From: JAIQET01 sp035542575
GTDB lineage: Bacteria > Acidobacteriota > Terriglobia > Terriglobales > Acidobacteriaceae
Reading direction: 5' to 3'
Assembly (NCBI GenBank): GCA_035542575.1
Contig: DATKLE010000098.1
Span: forward strand, 38,329-102,328
Length of the DNA: 64,000 nt
Shown here piece by piece: positions 43,522 to 52,690 of this stretch (its first letter is position 1; each line of letters starts with the position of its first letter). Below the pieces are notes generated by a model. It had not been told where the DNA came from. It saw nothing but the letters and a program-made list of their open reading frames with translations, and made no database searches. A program made the translations under genes and the position numbers.

Positions 43522-44124
43522 GTGAACGAACCACAGATGATGCTGGTGCCCATGGTCATCGAGCAGACCGGGCGAGGCGAACGGGCGTACGACATCTACT
43601 CCCGGCTGCTGCGCGACAACATTATCTTCATCGGCACCCCGATTGACGACAACATCGCCAACCTGGTGATCGCCCAGATGCTGTTTCTGGCCCAGGAAGA
43701 TCCGGAGAAAGACATCCAGCTTTACATTAACTCGCCGGGCGGCTCCATCACCGCCGGCATGGCCATCTACGACACCATGCAATACGTAAAGAATGATGTG
43801 ACCACCATCTGCATCGGCCAAGCCGCCAGCATGGCGGCGCTTCTGCTGGCCGCGGGCGAGCCCAAGAAACGATTGGCCCTGCCCAATTCCCGCATCCTCA
43901 TCCACCAGCCCTCCATGGGCGGCCTCTCCGGTCAGGCCACCGACATTGACATTCATGCCCGTGAAATCTTGCGGATGCGGGAGATTACCAATCAGTTACT
44001 TGCGAAACATAGCGGCCAGAAGCTGGAAAAGGTAGAAAAGGACGTAGAGCGCGACTTCATCATGAACGCGCAGCAGGCTAAGGAATACGGAATCATAGAC
44101 GATATCATCTATAAGACAAGATAA
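43522..44124 (+). CDS. clpP: ATP-dependent Clp protease proteolytic subunit
   Basis: A 200-residue serine protease. The catalytic Ser is in IGQAASMAALLLAAG, His in RILIHQPSMGG, and Asp in the VERDFIMNAQQAKEYGIIDDI region. GTG 43522 has GGAAGG 6 bp upstream and gives the usual N-terminus (MVPMVIEQTGRGERAYDIYSRLL follows); GTG 43507 is an alternative. It forms the 14-mer chamber fed by ClpX, encoded next. Confidence 0.95.
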   Translation: MNEPQMMLVPMVIEQTGRGERAYDIYSRLLRDNIIFIGTPIDDNIANLVIAQMLFLAQEDPEKDIQLYINSPGGSITAGMAIYDTMQYVKNDVTTICIGQAASMAALLLAAGEPKKRLALPNSRILIHQPSMGGLSGQATDIDIHAREILRMREITNQLLAKHSGQKLEKVEKDVERDFIMNAQQAKEYGIIDDIIYKTR

Positions 44125-44132
44125 GGGGTATG

Positions 44133-44149
44133 ATCGGCCTTTCGCCGAT
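44133..44149. other. Small hairpin between clpP and clpX
   Basis: ATCGGC/GCCGAT with a 5-nt loop lies 9 bp after clpP in the 114-bp clpP-clpX spacer. It could tune relative expression, but there is no T tract. Confidence 0.25.
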
Positions 44150-44238
44150 GGCTTCCTGCGCTTTCGGCGAATTCCTCCGCTGGGTCCGGTGCAAGCGGAA
44201 GCGGAGGCAGGCAGGCTAAACTTAAGGAGTTAAGCTGA

Positions 44239-45516
44239 GTGAAAAACCGGAGCGGCACCGAAGAGATTTTGCGCTGTTCGTTCTGCCACAAGTCGCAGGA
44301 CGCGGTGGCCAAGCTTATTTCATCCCCCAGCGATTATCCCCGCGCCTATATTTGCGATGAGTGCGTGGCGGTCTGCAACTCCATTCTGGAAGACGACCGC
44401 GCCGCCACCCCGCCGACCACCACCCCCAACCAACTTCCCAAACCGCAGGAGGTCAAGACCTTCCTCGATGAGTACGTGATCGGCCAGGAGACTACCAAGA
44501 AGAAGCTGGCGGTCGCCGTTTACAACCACTACAAGCGCATCTACATGAACCGCCAGCGCACGGGCGACGGCATTGAGCTCACCAAGTCGAACATCATGCT
44601 CATCGGCCCCACCGGCACCGGCAAGACCCTGCTGGCCCAAACCCTGGCGCGCATGCTGGACGTGCCCTTCGCCATCGTGGATGCGACCACGCTCACTGAG
44701 GCTGGTTACGTCGGCGAGGACGTCGAGAACATCATCCTCAAGCTGCTGCAGGCCGCCGACGGCGACGTGGGCCGCACCCAGACCGGAATCATCTATATCG
44801 ACGAAGTGGACAAGATCGGGCGCAAGGACGAGAACCCCTCCATCACTCGCGATGTCTCGGGCGAAGGCGTCCAACAGGCGCTTTTGAAGATTCTGGAAGG
44901 CACCATCGCCAATGTGCCTCCGCAGGGCGGACGCAAGCATCCCCACCAGGAATTCACCCCGGTGGACACCACCAACATCCTCTTCATCTGCGGCGGGGCC
45001 TTCGTCGGCCTGGAAAAGATCGTTGGCCGCCGCGTCGGCAAGAAATCCTTGGGCTTCAAGGTCGGCGAAGAAAGCGAAAAAGAAGAAACCTCCACCAACC
45101 GCAAGCGCAGCTTTGAACTTTTAAGCGACGTTCAGCCCGAAGATCTCATCAAATTCGGGTTGATTCCTGAATTTGTCGGTCGCCTGCCCGTGGTGGGCGT
45201 GTTGGAAGACCTGGATGAGTTTGCCCTGATCGAAATCCTGACCCGCCCCAAGAACGCCATTGTCAAACAGTATCAGCGCCTGTTTGAATTTGAGAATGTG
45301 CGCCTGCGCTTCAGCGATGATGCGCTGCGGGCGATTGCCCGCCAGGCCATGGCCCGCAAAGTCGGCGCCCGCGGCCTGCGTATGATTCTGGAAGAACTGA
45401 TGCTCGATCTGATGTACCATTTGCCCAGCCAGAAGAAGGTGAAAGAGTTCGAAGTCACGCGGGAGATGGTCGAGAAGCGCGATGTCTCTCTGGCCATGAT
45501 GGAGAAGGCGGGCTAG
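44239..45516 (+). CDS. clpX: Clp protease ATP-binding subunit ClpX
   Basis: A 425-residue AAA+ unfoldase. The N-terminal zinc domain has CSFCHKSQ...CDECVAVC (about 10-40). Walker A is GPTGTGKT, Walker B IIYIDEVDK, sensor 2 GARGLR. GTG 44239 follows AAGGAGTTAAGCTGA. It delivers tagged proteins to ClpP encoded 114 bp upstream. Confidence 0.96.
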   Translation: MKNRSGTEEILRCSFCHKSQDAVAKLISSPSDYPRAYICDECVAVCNSILEDDRAATPPTTTPNQLPKPQEVKTFLDEYVIGQETTKKKLAVAVYNHYKRIYMNRQRTGDGIELTKSNIMLIGPTGTGKTLLAQTLARMLDVPFAIVDATTLTEAGYVGEDVENIILKLLQAADGDVGRTQTGIIYIDEVDKIGRKDENPSITRDVSGEGVQQALLKILEGTIANVPPQGGRKHPHQEFTPVDTTNILFICGGAFVGLEKIVGRRVGKKSLGFKVGEESEKEETSTNRKRSFELLSDVQPEDLIKFGLIPEFVGRLPVVGVLEDLDEFALIEILTRPKNAIVKQYQRLFEFENVRLRFSDDALRAIARQAMARKVGARGLRMILEELMLDLMYHLPSQKKVKEFEVTREMVEKRDVSLAMMEKAG

Positions 45517-45550
45517 CGGTCAAGAAGAAGTACTTAATCCGGAGAAATAA

Positions 45551-47953
45551 TTGACCACCCCCAAGGAAAAATTCGAAAGCAAGAAACTCCCCATGATGCC
45601 CATCCGCGACGTGGTCATCTTCCCCTACATGATGACCCCGTTCGTGGTCGGCCGGGAGTCCAGCGTGCGCGCTCTGGAAGAAGCGCTGGCTGCGGACAAG
45701 AAGATCTTCCTGGCCACCCAGCACGATGCCAGCGTGGACGAACCCAAGCCCAACGAGATCTACCAAGTGGGCACCATCGTCAACATCGTGCAGAGCCTCA
45801 AGCTCCCCGACGGCAATATTAAAGTTCTGGTTGAGGGTATCGAGCGCGGCAAGGTCCTGCAGATCACCGAGACCGAAGGCTTCATGCAGGTCTCGGTGCG
45901 GGTGGCGCGTTACACCACCGAAACTACGCCCCAGATCGAAACTGGCATGCAGCGGGTCACTTCCCTGTTCGAGCAGTACGTAAAACTCTGCCAGTCGCTC
46001 AATTACGAGACCATGATCGCGGCCGTGCGCATGGAAGACCCGGCCAAACTCACCGACACCATCGCCGCCAACCTCCAGCTTTCCATTGAAGAGAAGCAGG
46101 AATTGCTTGAGATCTTTGATCCCGCCGAGCGCTTGGGCCGCATCGGCGATGTGCTCGACATCGAAATCGAGAAGCTGAACATGGACCGCACCATCCAGTC
46201 GCGGGTCAAGCGGCAGATGGAGCGCGCGCAGAAAGAGTATTACCTCAACGAGAAGATCAAGGCCATCCAGAAGGAACTGGGTCGCGGCGAGAAGAGCGAA
46301 TTCGACGAGTTGAAGAAGAAGATCGACGCGGCCGGCATGTCCAAGGAAGTTCGCGACAAGGCCATGCAAGAGCTCAAGAAGCTCGAAGCCATGCCGCCCA
46401 TGTCGGCCGAGTCCACCGTCTCCCGCAATTATCTGGACTGGCTGCTGGCCGTCCCCTGGAAGAAGCGCTCCAAGGAAATCCGCAACATCAGCCGCGCCGA
46501 GAAGGTCCTGAACGAAGATCATTACGGGCTGGAGAAGATCAAGGAGCGCATCCTCGAATTTCTCGCCGTCCGCCAGTTGGTGAAAAATCCCAAGGGCTCG
46601 ATCCTCTGCTTCGTTGGCCCCCCGGGCGTGGGCAAGACTTCGCTGGGGATGTCCATCGCCAAGGCCACCGGACGCAAGTTCGTGCGCATGTCGCTGGGCG
46701 GCGTGCGCGACGAAGCCGAGATTCGCGGCCACCGCCGCACCTATATCGGAGCCCTGCCCGGCCAGATCATTCAGATGATGAAAAAGGCGGGCACCAAGAA
46801 CCCGGTTTTCATGCTGGATGAGGTGGACAAGATGTCCATGGACTTCCGCGGCGACCCCTCCGCCGCCCTGCTCGAAGTCCTCGACCCCGAGCAGAACTAC
46901 ATGTTCGTGGACCACTACCTCGACGTGGAGTACGACCTCTCGCAGGTGTTCTTCATCGCTACCGCCAATGTGATCCACACCATCCCGCCCGCCCTGCAGG
47001 ACCGCATGGAAGTGTTGCGCCTGCATGGCTACACCGAACCGGAAAAGCTGGAAATCGCCAAGCAGTTTTTGGTGAAGAAGCAAATGGCCCAGGCGGGACT
47101 GACCGAGAAGAACCTCAAATTCACCGACGAGGCCATCACCGCGCTGATCCGCTCTTACACCCGCGAAGCCGGCGTGCGCAACCTGGAGCGCGAGATTGGC
47201 AACGTCTGCCGCAAAGTGGCCCGCAAGGTGGTCAAGGAAGGCGAGAACTATAGCATCACCATCACGCCGGAAAATGCCAATGAATTCCTCGGCGTGATCA
47301 AGTTCCGCGACACTCTCGCTCACGAGAGAAGTGAGGTCGGCCTCGTCACCGGCCTGGCGTGGACCGAAGTCGGCGGCTCTATCCTGAGCACCGAAGCCAC
47401 CGTGGTTGACGGCAAAGGTAAGCTCACCCTAACCGGCAAACTCGGCGACGTCATGCAGGAGTCAGCGCAGGCCGCCATGTCTTACGTGCGTTCCCGCTCC
47501 AGCCGTCTGGGCCTGCCCCGCGACTTCTACCGCAACATTGATATCCACGTGCACGTGCCCGAGGGGGCTATTCCCAAAGACGGTCCCTCCGCCGGCATCA
47601 CCATTGCCACCGCCATTGCCAGCGCGCTGAGCAAAATTCCCGTCCGCCGCGATCTGGCCATGACCGGAGAGATCACCCTGCGAGGCAAGGTTCTCCCCAT
47701 CGGCGGCTTAAAGGAGAAGCTGCTGGCCGCCCATCGTGCTGGATTGTTCGAGGTCATCCTCCCCAAAGACAATGAAAAAGACTTGGCCGAGGTTCCCGAG
47801 AACCTGCGCAACGCCATGAAGCTGCACTTCGTGGACACCATGGACCAAGTGCTGGCGGTCGCTCTGGAGAGGCCGCTTCCCGAGCAGCCAGAAACTGCCC
47901 AGCCCATAGCGCCACTGACGCCGCCCACGGAAGGTCCCACGGCACACCAGTAG
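45551..47953 (+). CDS. lon: ATP-dependent protease Lon
   Basis: An 800-residue protease. It has an N-terminal LAN substrate domain (about 12-210: LPMMPIRDVVIFPYM), a long coiled coil, an AAA+ domain with GPPGVGKTSL and MLDEVDKM, and a C-terminal Ser-Lys protease (catalytic Ser in KDGPSAGIT, Lys in GGLKEKLLAAHRAG). TTG 45551 follows GGAGAAATAA. It degrades damaged and regulatory proteins in the cytosol and lies 34 bp after clpX. Confidence 0.96.
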   Translation: MTTPKEKFESKKLPMMPIRDVVIFPYMMTPFVVGRESSVRALEEALAADKKIFLATQHDASVDEPKPNEIYQVGTIVNIVQSLKLPDGNIKVLVEGIERGKVLQITETEGFMQVSVRVARYTTETTPQIETGMQRVTSLFEQYVKLCQSLNYETMIAAVRMEDPAKLTDTIAANLQLSIEEKQELLEIFDPAERLGRIGDVLDIEIEKLNMDRTIQSRVKRQMERAQKEYYLNEKIKAIQKELGRGEKSEFDELKKKIDAAGMSKEVRDKAMQELKKLEAMPPMSAESTVSRNYLDWLLAVPWKKRSKEIRNISRAEKVLNEDHYGLEKIKERILEFLAVRQLVKNPKGSILCFVGPPGVGKTSLGMSIAKATGRKFVRMSLGGVRDEAEIRGHRRTYIGALPGQIIQMMKKAGTKNPVFMLDEVDKMSMDFRGDPSAALLEVLDPEQNYMFVDHYLDVEYDLSQVFFIATANVIHTIPPALQDRMEVLRLHGYTEPEKLEIAKQFLVKKQMAQAGLTEKNLKFTDEAITALIRSYTREAGVRNLEREIGNVCRKVARKVVKEGENYSITITPENANEFLGVIKFRDTLAHERSEVGLVTGLAWTEVGGSILSTEATVVDGKGKLTLTGKLGDVMQESAQAAMSYVRSRSSRLGLPRDFYRNIDIHVHVPEGAIPKDGPSAGITIATAIASALSKIPVRRDLAMTGEITLRGKVLPIGGLKEKLLAAHRAGLFEVILPKDNEKDLAEVPENLRNAMKLHFVDTMDQVLAVALERPLPEQPETAQPIAPLTPPTEGPTAHQ

Positions 47954-48013
47954 ACTTGGCGCCCGCTTCTCCGCCTGCCTCGATAGTTCTAGAATGAATC
48001 TTGGGAGTGCATC

Positions 48014-48244
48014 ATGGAACCGGCCAGGTCCCGCCAGCCCAGGATTTCTTTCCGAGGTTCCTCTGGCCTGATTGTCGCTGTGGCGGTGGTCGTGATCCTC
48101 CTGATCATGCTGCCTCCCTACCGCTGGTTTTTTCTCATCAGCGTCGGAATCGGCATCGTCGTTGCCGGCATCCTTTACCTTTGGCGGCAGTACAAGCCGA
48201 TTAAGGAAGAAGATGTCGAACACAAGAGACCCCTCGGACTGTGA
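48014..48244 (+). CDS. Small two-helix membrane protein
   Basis: A 76-residue protein of unknown function with GGGAG 6 bp before its ATG. A basic N-terminus precedes two adjacent hydrophobic helices (LIVAVAVVVILLIMLPP and FFLISVGIGIVVAGILYLW), then a charged tail (RQYKPIKEEDVEHKRP). It lies 60 bp after lon. Confidence 0.68.
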   Translation: MEPARSRQPRISFRGSSGLIVAVAVVVILLIMLPPYRWFFLISVGIGIVVAGILYLWRQYKPIKEEDVEHKRPLGL

Positions 48245-48252
48245 GTCTCCCC

Positions 48253-48384
48253 GTGTCCTTTGTGTCCTCTGTGGTAAAACACTTCTTCACGAGCCACGAT
48301 GGCGCGACGATGGTTCCCTGCTCCGGCTGCACGGCCGAGTGTGAGCGAGTGCTTCGTGCCCTCTTTGTCCTCTGTGGTTAAACT
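48253..48384. repeat. Pair of GTCCTCTGTGGT-type intergenic repeats
   Basis: Two related copies at 48253-48280 and 48356-48384 share TTTG(TG)TCCTCTGTGGT followed by an A-rich end. They flank a short non-coding stretch before engB. From memory this text-like repeat is common between genes of Acidobacteria. Confidence 0.5.
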
Positions 48385-48390
48385 GGCCTT

Positions 48391-48990
48391 ATGCGAGTTA
48401 TAGCCCGATTCATGATGGCGGCGAGCGATGCCAGCCGGTTTCCGGCTCCGGCTCTGCCAGAAATCGCCTTCCTGGGCCGCTCCAACGTGGGCAAGTCCAG
48501 TGTGATCAATTCCCTGCTCGGGTCCAAGGTCGCGAAGACCAGTTCCACCCCCGGCCGCACCCGCTCCATCAATTTCTTTGAAGTGCGCTGGCCGGGAAAG
48601 CCCCAACCCGAGCTGATCTTTACCGACCTGCCCGGTTACGGCTACGCTCGTGTCTCCCGCGAAGTCTCCCAGCAGTGGCCCAGCTTTATCGATCCTTACC
48701 TGAAGGATCGTTCTTGCCTGGCGCTCTGTCTCGCGCTGGTAGACGTGAACGTGCCCCCGCAGGAGAGCGACCAGCAGCTATTGGAGTTCCTTAGCGCCAG
48801 CGGACGCCCGTTTGTCATTGTGGCCACCAAGAGCGACCGGCTCTCCGGCAACCAGTTACGGAATTCCATCCAGGCTCTGTCTGAGAAATTCCCGCAGACG
48901 CCGATCATTCCCTTCTCCGCCCGGACCGGCATTGGCCGCGACGAGGTGTGGCGGCAGATTCGGGCCGCGGTGGACAACCGGCAAATCTGA
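48391..48990 (+). CDS. engB: Ribosome-biogenesis GTP-binding protein EngB/YihA
   Basis: A 199-residue small GTPase needed for large-subunit assembly. G1 GRSNVGKSS, switch region STPGRTRSINFF, G3 DLPGYG, G4 TKSD and G5 FSARTGIG. ATG 48391 is chosen; the ribosome site is weak. The last 44 bp of the coding region recur almost unchanged at 59254-59297. Confidence 0.93.
   Translation: MRVIARFMMAASDASRFPAPALPEIAFLGRSNVGKSSVINSLLGSKVAKTSSTPGRTRSINFFEVRWPGKPQPELIFTDLPGYGYARVSREVSQQWPSFIDPYLKDRSCLALCLALVDVNVPPQESDQQLLEFLSASGRPFVIVATKSDRLSGNQLRNSIQALSEKFPQTPIIPFSARTGIGRDEVWRQIRAAVDNRQI
48938..48981 (+). repeat. 44-bp segment shared with 59254-59297 (engB copy)
   Basis: 42 of 44 bases match the copy at the 3' end of the pyrophosphatase remnant. 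It encodes DEVWRQIRAAVDNR, the last residues of EngB. Confidence 0.85.
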
Positions 48991-49051
48991 GTGGGTCAAC
49001 CCGGAAGGCGCGGAACCAATGGCAGCTCCGGCGGCTCCGGCAGTCGCCGAC

Positions 49052-52000
49052 TTACTTCAACCTAACGTACTCGGCTTTGGCCTGTTGCAGGATGGGAATG
49101 TCGGGGTCAGCGTCTTTCCAGAGTGCGAAAAAGTCCTGGTAAGCGGCGTATGCCCGGGCGCGGGCAGCATCAGCCTCGACTCCGTGGTCGATGCGTGTCT
49201 GGAGCGCGTTGGCGCGCGCAAGTCCAAGATGGGCCAGAACGCCGGTGGGGCAGTTCCAGACGATTCCATTGTGGTCAATGATCTTCTGGAACTCGCCCGC
49301 AGCAGCACTGCCGTTGCCTGCCGCGAGATAGGCCTCGCCGCGCACATACACGGGATACAAGCAAGAAATGTTGGCATGCGTGGGAGTGTAACCAAGCTCG
49401 ACTGGCAAGGCGGCTTGCAATCGGGAAATCGCCGCTTCCGGCTGCTTGCTGGCTAGAGCCAATTGACCCTCGATGGCTGGCAACCAAATATATTGAACTT
49501 GCGTGTGCAGGGGAAAGCGTTGTTTCAGGTCTCGCACCAGAGACTGGGCCAATGCCGGATTGCCTGACATGGCCAGTGCCAACGCCGCTTCGATTTCAAC
49601 TCGCTGGCTGGCAGGTGCGAGTTTGAGAGCCTGGTCGACGGCTTGCCGGGCCTGAACCCCATCGCCGAACAGGGCCTCCCGCATGGCCGCGTTGACCCAT
49701 ACCTTGGCTGCACCCTCTTTGTCGTCGCCCTTGACGGACGAATCCACCACCTGGCGTGTCAATTCCCGTGCCTTTCGCAAGCGGCCACCGTACGCCTCGG
49801 TGTCCGCCTGGAGATACAGGCCCAGATCCACCACCTCTGGTTTCCCGGCCAGCCATGTCAACTGCTCTGTCATGGATGCGGCATCACCGGTAACAAATGC
49901 CAGCGCGTACAAGCCTTTGCGCAAGCCGTAGGTATCCAGCTTGCGGGTCTGCTCGGCCTTCATGTTCTGGCGAGCTTCGTCCAGACGCTGCAACGACAGC
50001 AGATTCTCGCTAAGGTGCTCATAGCCGAGCGAGTTGTCAGGAAGTTGACGGATGACCTCGCGATTCATGGTAGCGGCCTTTTCATAGCGGCCTAACTCGG
50101 CGTAAACGAGCCCCAGCCCGTCATATGACGTCGGCGTCCGAGGGTAGCTCTGGATCGTGCTCTCGTAGTTTTGCGCTGCTTTCTCCAGTTCGCCGGTGAC
50201 GATGAGGTAATACACGCTGGTGATTTCCTGGCGCTCGCGTTCGCCGGTGCGATTGCGCAACTCGAACGCCTTGGTAATGTACTCAGCCGCGCGGGCACTC
50301 TGCCCATCATTGAGATAGTCCTCCCCCACGCTCAGGTAACCGATTGCGAAGTTGGGGTCTAGCTGGATCGCACGCAAGTCGTAAGGCAGCGCAGCCGCGG
50401 GCCCCTTTTCCATTTCAGCCTTGTAGCCTTGGTTATGGGCCTGCAGGGCTTCCAGCGAGCCGGTGGTCACCTCCGCTGGATAGTCGAAACGCTCTACCGA
50501 AGCCAGCGACTCGCCGAGTTCGTTGCGCAACTTGGCCGCGATCCTCGAGAGCACAGCCAGAACCTCTTGTTTGCTGGGGGCGGTCATCTGCTCCTCAGCC
50601 AGAATGTCTCCCGTTTGGCAATTGACTGCCTTCAACACCATCGCATATTCGTTGCCCAGCGGCCCGATGGCGCCCGCGATGTAGGCTTTGCTGCCCGCAC
50701 GCCGGCAAACGTCCCGTGCGGTGTCAGGCGTCAGCAGCGTATTCGCGGGACGGGTTAGTGCGGCCAACGCCTGGCGCACTTTGCCCGGGGGAAGTATGTT
50801 CAGAAATGGCGATTCCCGCAAGGCCGAGGTAAGCGCCGGTTTGAGTGTGTCGTCAAAGACGGGATCGCCGGTGGAGTTGGCAAAGTCGGCTAGCACCACT
50901 GTGTCCGACTCGGCCAGCCGAGCCGCCTGGCGTTGCCGAAGGTAGTAGGGAATGGCCAAAGCCGCGATTCCCAGAAGGACGGCCACGACGACTGCCGGCA
51001 GCAGCCATCGCCTGCCTGAGGAAAACGGGCGTGCGGCGGAGATCACCGGAACGGAGGTCGCGCCGGCAACAGCGCCGGCTGGCGCCTGCAACCGCTTCAG
51101 ATCACTCAGCATTTCGGCGGCGGACTGGTAGCGGGCCTGGCGGTCTTTCCGAAGACAGCGGTCGATGATCGCTTCCAGGCCTGCCGGAACCTCGGGGTTC
51201 AGTTCTCGCACCGGAATGGGCTTGTAGCGGAGGATGGATTCGCGAAGCGCCTCGTCTGTGTTGCCGACGAATGGTCGTTGTCCGGTCGCCATCTCATAGA
51301 TCACAAGACCCAAGGAGAACAGATCGGTGCGAGCATCAAGCTCTTCGCCGCGCACCTGCTCGGGAGACATGTAGCCCGCTGTCCCCATCGCCCGCCCGGG
51401 TCGGCTGAGAAATGGCGCGGAACCTTCAGTAAATCCCGTGTCCGCTGTACTGTGCCTGGAACTTTCCGGTCTACCTTCAACCAGGGGAACTTCCTGTACT
51501 AAGCCGGCTGACAACTTGGCCAGCCCGAAGTCCAGGATCTTGGCCTGCCCTGGCGCGGTTACGAAAATGTTGGCGGGCTTGAGGTCGCGATGAATGATGC
51601 CTTTGCGATGCGCGGCATCCAGGCCCTCGGTGATTTGTATCGCCAGAGTGATGGCCGTAGCGATCGGAAGCGGCGCCCTCCCGGCCCCTGTCGTGATCAC
51701 TTCTCTTAGCGTCTCGCCCTCCAGCATCTCCATCACGATGAAAGGTTGCTCTTCGTGATCTTCAATCTCATAGATGGTGCAGATGTTGGGATGGCTCAAC
51801 GCAGAAGCGGCACGAGCCTCGCGCTCGAAGCGCTGGAGAGCGGTCTGGTCGCTGGCCAGCTCTTCGGGCAGGAACTTCAAAGCCACGCGACGCCCCAGTC
51901 TCAGGTCCTCAGCTTTGTACACCACGCCCATGCCGCCGCCACCCAGGACTTCCAGCACCCGGTAGTGAGACACCTTCTTGCCAATCAGGTGGCCGGCCGA

Positions 52001-52399
52001 TGCGATACGGGTTTGGGAGTCGCCGCCAGGCTTGTCGGCTGCTTCAAGGGGCAGTTCCACCCACTGCACTGGGGTCTTCCAGCGATAGCCACGGCGGGCC
52101 AGGGTTTCGATATAGCGGGAAGTTTCCGGAGAGTCCCCCAATGCCTGCCGGAGTCGGTTCATCGCGGCGCTGATGCTGTGCTCGAACTCGACAATCGTGC
52201 CGTTGGGCCAGAGTTTGCCACGGATTTCTTCCCGCAGCACCAAGTCCCCTGGCCGCTCGAGCAGCATGGCGAGGATACGAAAGGGCTGCTCGGACAGGCG
52301 GACAACTTGGCCGTCTTGGCGGCGTAGCTCACCGGCGCGGAGATCAAATTCCAAGTTATCGAAACGTGCGACCCGGCGGGGCCTTTCTGCGCCTTCCAC
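49052..52399 (-). CDS. Winged-helix/Ser-Thr protein kinase/TPR fusion
   Basis: A 1115-residue signalling protein. Residues 10-110 are an OmpR/CadC-type winged helix (LSEQPFRILAMLLERPGDLVLREEIRGKLWP). Residues about 145-430 are a eukaryotic-type kinase: G-loop LGGGGMGVVYKAED, VALKFLPEE, HRDLKPANIFV, KILDFGLAK, GTAGYMSPEQVRG. A membrane helix (WLLPAVVVAVLLGIAALAIPYYL, about 475-500) leads to a large TPR-rich region (about 640-1115). GTG 52399 has GGGGGG upstream. This architecture is common in Acidobacteria. It lies divergent from a secreted HAF-repeat gene. DNA targets and signals are unknown. Confidence 0.88.
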   Translation of the reverse strand: MEGAERPRRVARFDNLEFDLRAGELRRQDGQVVRLSEQPFRILAMLLERPGDLVLREEIRGKLWPNGTIVEFEHSISAAMNRLRQALGDSPETSRYIETLARRGYRWKTPVQWVELPLEAADKPGGDSQTRIASAGHLIGKKVSHYRVLEVLGGGGMGVVYKAEDLRLGRRVALKFLPEELASDQTALQRFEREARAASALSHPNICTIYEIEDHEEQPFIVMEMLEGETLREVITTGAGRAPLPIATAITLAIQITEGLDAAHRKGIIHRDLKPANIFVTAPGQAKILDFGLAKLSAGLVQEVPLVEGRPESSRHSTADTGFTEGSAPFLSRPGRAMGTAGYMSPEQVRGEELDARTDLFSLGLVIYEMATGQRPFVGNTDEALRESILRYKPIPVRELNPEVPAGLEAIIDRCLRKDRQARYQSAAEMLSDLKRLQAPAGAVAGATSVPVISAARPFSSGRRWLLPAVVVAVLLGIAALAIPYYLRQRQAARLAESDTVVLADFANSTGDPVFDDTLKPALTSALRESPFLNILPPGKVRQALAALTRPANTLLTPDTARDVCRRAGSKAYIAGAIGPLGNEYAMVLKAVNCQTGDILAEEQMTAPSKQEVLAVLSRIAAKLRNELGESLASVERFDYPAEVTTGSLEALQAHNQGYKAEMEKGPAAALPYDLRAIQLDPNFAIGYLSVGEDYLNDGQSARAAEYITKAFELRNRTGERERQEITSVYYLIVTGELEKAAQNYESTIQSYPRTPTSYDGLGLVYAELGRYEKAATMNREVIRQLPDNSLGYEHLSENLLSLQRLDEARQNMKAEQTRKLDTYGLRKGLYALAFVTGDAASMTEQLTWLAGKPEVVDLGLYLQADTEAYGGRLRKARELTRQVVDSSVKGDDKEGAAKVWVNAAMREALFGDGVQARQAVDQALKLAPASQRVEIEAALALAMSGNPALAQSLVRDLKQRFPLHTQVQYIWLPAIEGQLALASKQPEAAISRLQAALPVELGYTPTHANISCLYPVYVRGEAYLAAGNGSAAAGEFQKIIDHNGIVWNCPTGVLAHLGLARANALQTRIDHGVEADAARARAYAAYQDFFALWKDADPDIPILQQAKAEYVRLK

Positions 52400-52690
52400 G
52401 ATGCACCCCCCAGAATTCCGGGGATTCTAGCATTGCCCAGTGCCAACTTCCACCTCTAGAAGTGGATACGGGGATGAGTTTCTGCACAAGAACCGGTTGC
52501 CCTTGCCTGCGGGGACGTCTGTAAGTGCTTGTCAATAAGAAGGATGCCCCAATGATGCCGAAATGATCTGGTTTTGACTCGCTTTGCATTGAGGAGGATG
52601 GGCGGCCTGACGCACCATCGGCCTCCACGCGCTTTCTTGCCGGGTAGGTCATCGCCCGGGCAAGCAGCGGCGTGACTTGAGGAGGAGAAT
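52400..52690. other. Divergent regulatory region, kinase/HAF-repeat genes
   Basis: A 291-bp non-coding region. It holds an imperfect hairpin at 52636-52664 (CTTGCC-GGG / CCC-G-GGCAAG, 10-nt loop) in the predicted leader of the HAF-repeat gene, and GAGGAGGAG just before its ATG. I found no known riboswitch. Confidence 0.4.

Noticed and set aside
45455..47323. 622-codon minus-strand frame opposite lon
   Set aside because: Shadow of lon in GC-rich DNA; composition is His/Val/Leu-rich and no domain is visible.
52636..52664. Possible c-di-GMP riboswitch ahead of the HAF-repeat gene
   Set aside because: Only a simple imperfect hairpin is present; the conserved GEMM core was not found.
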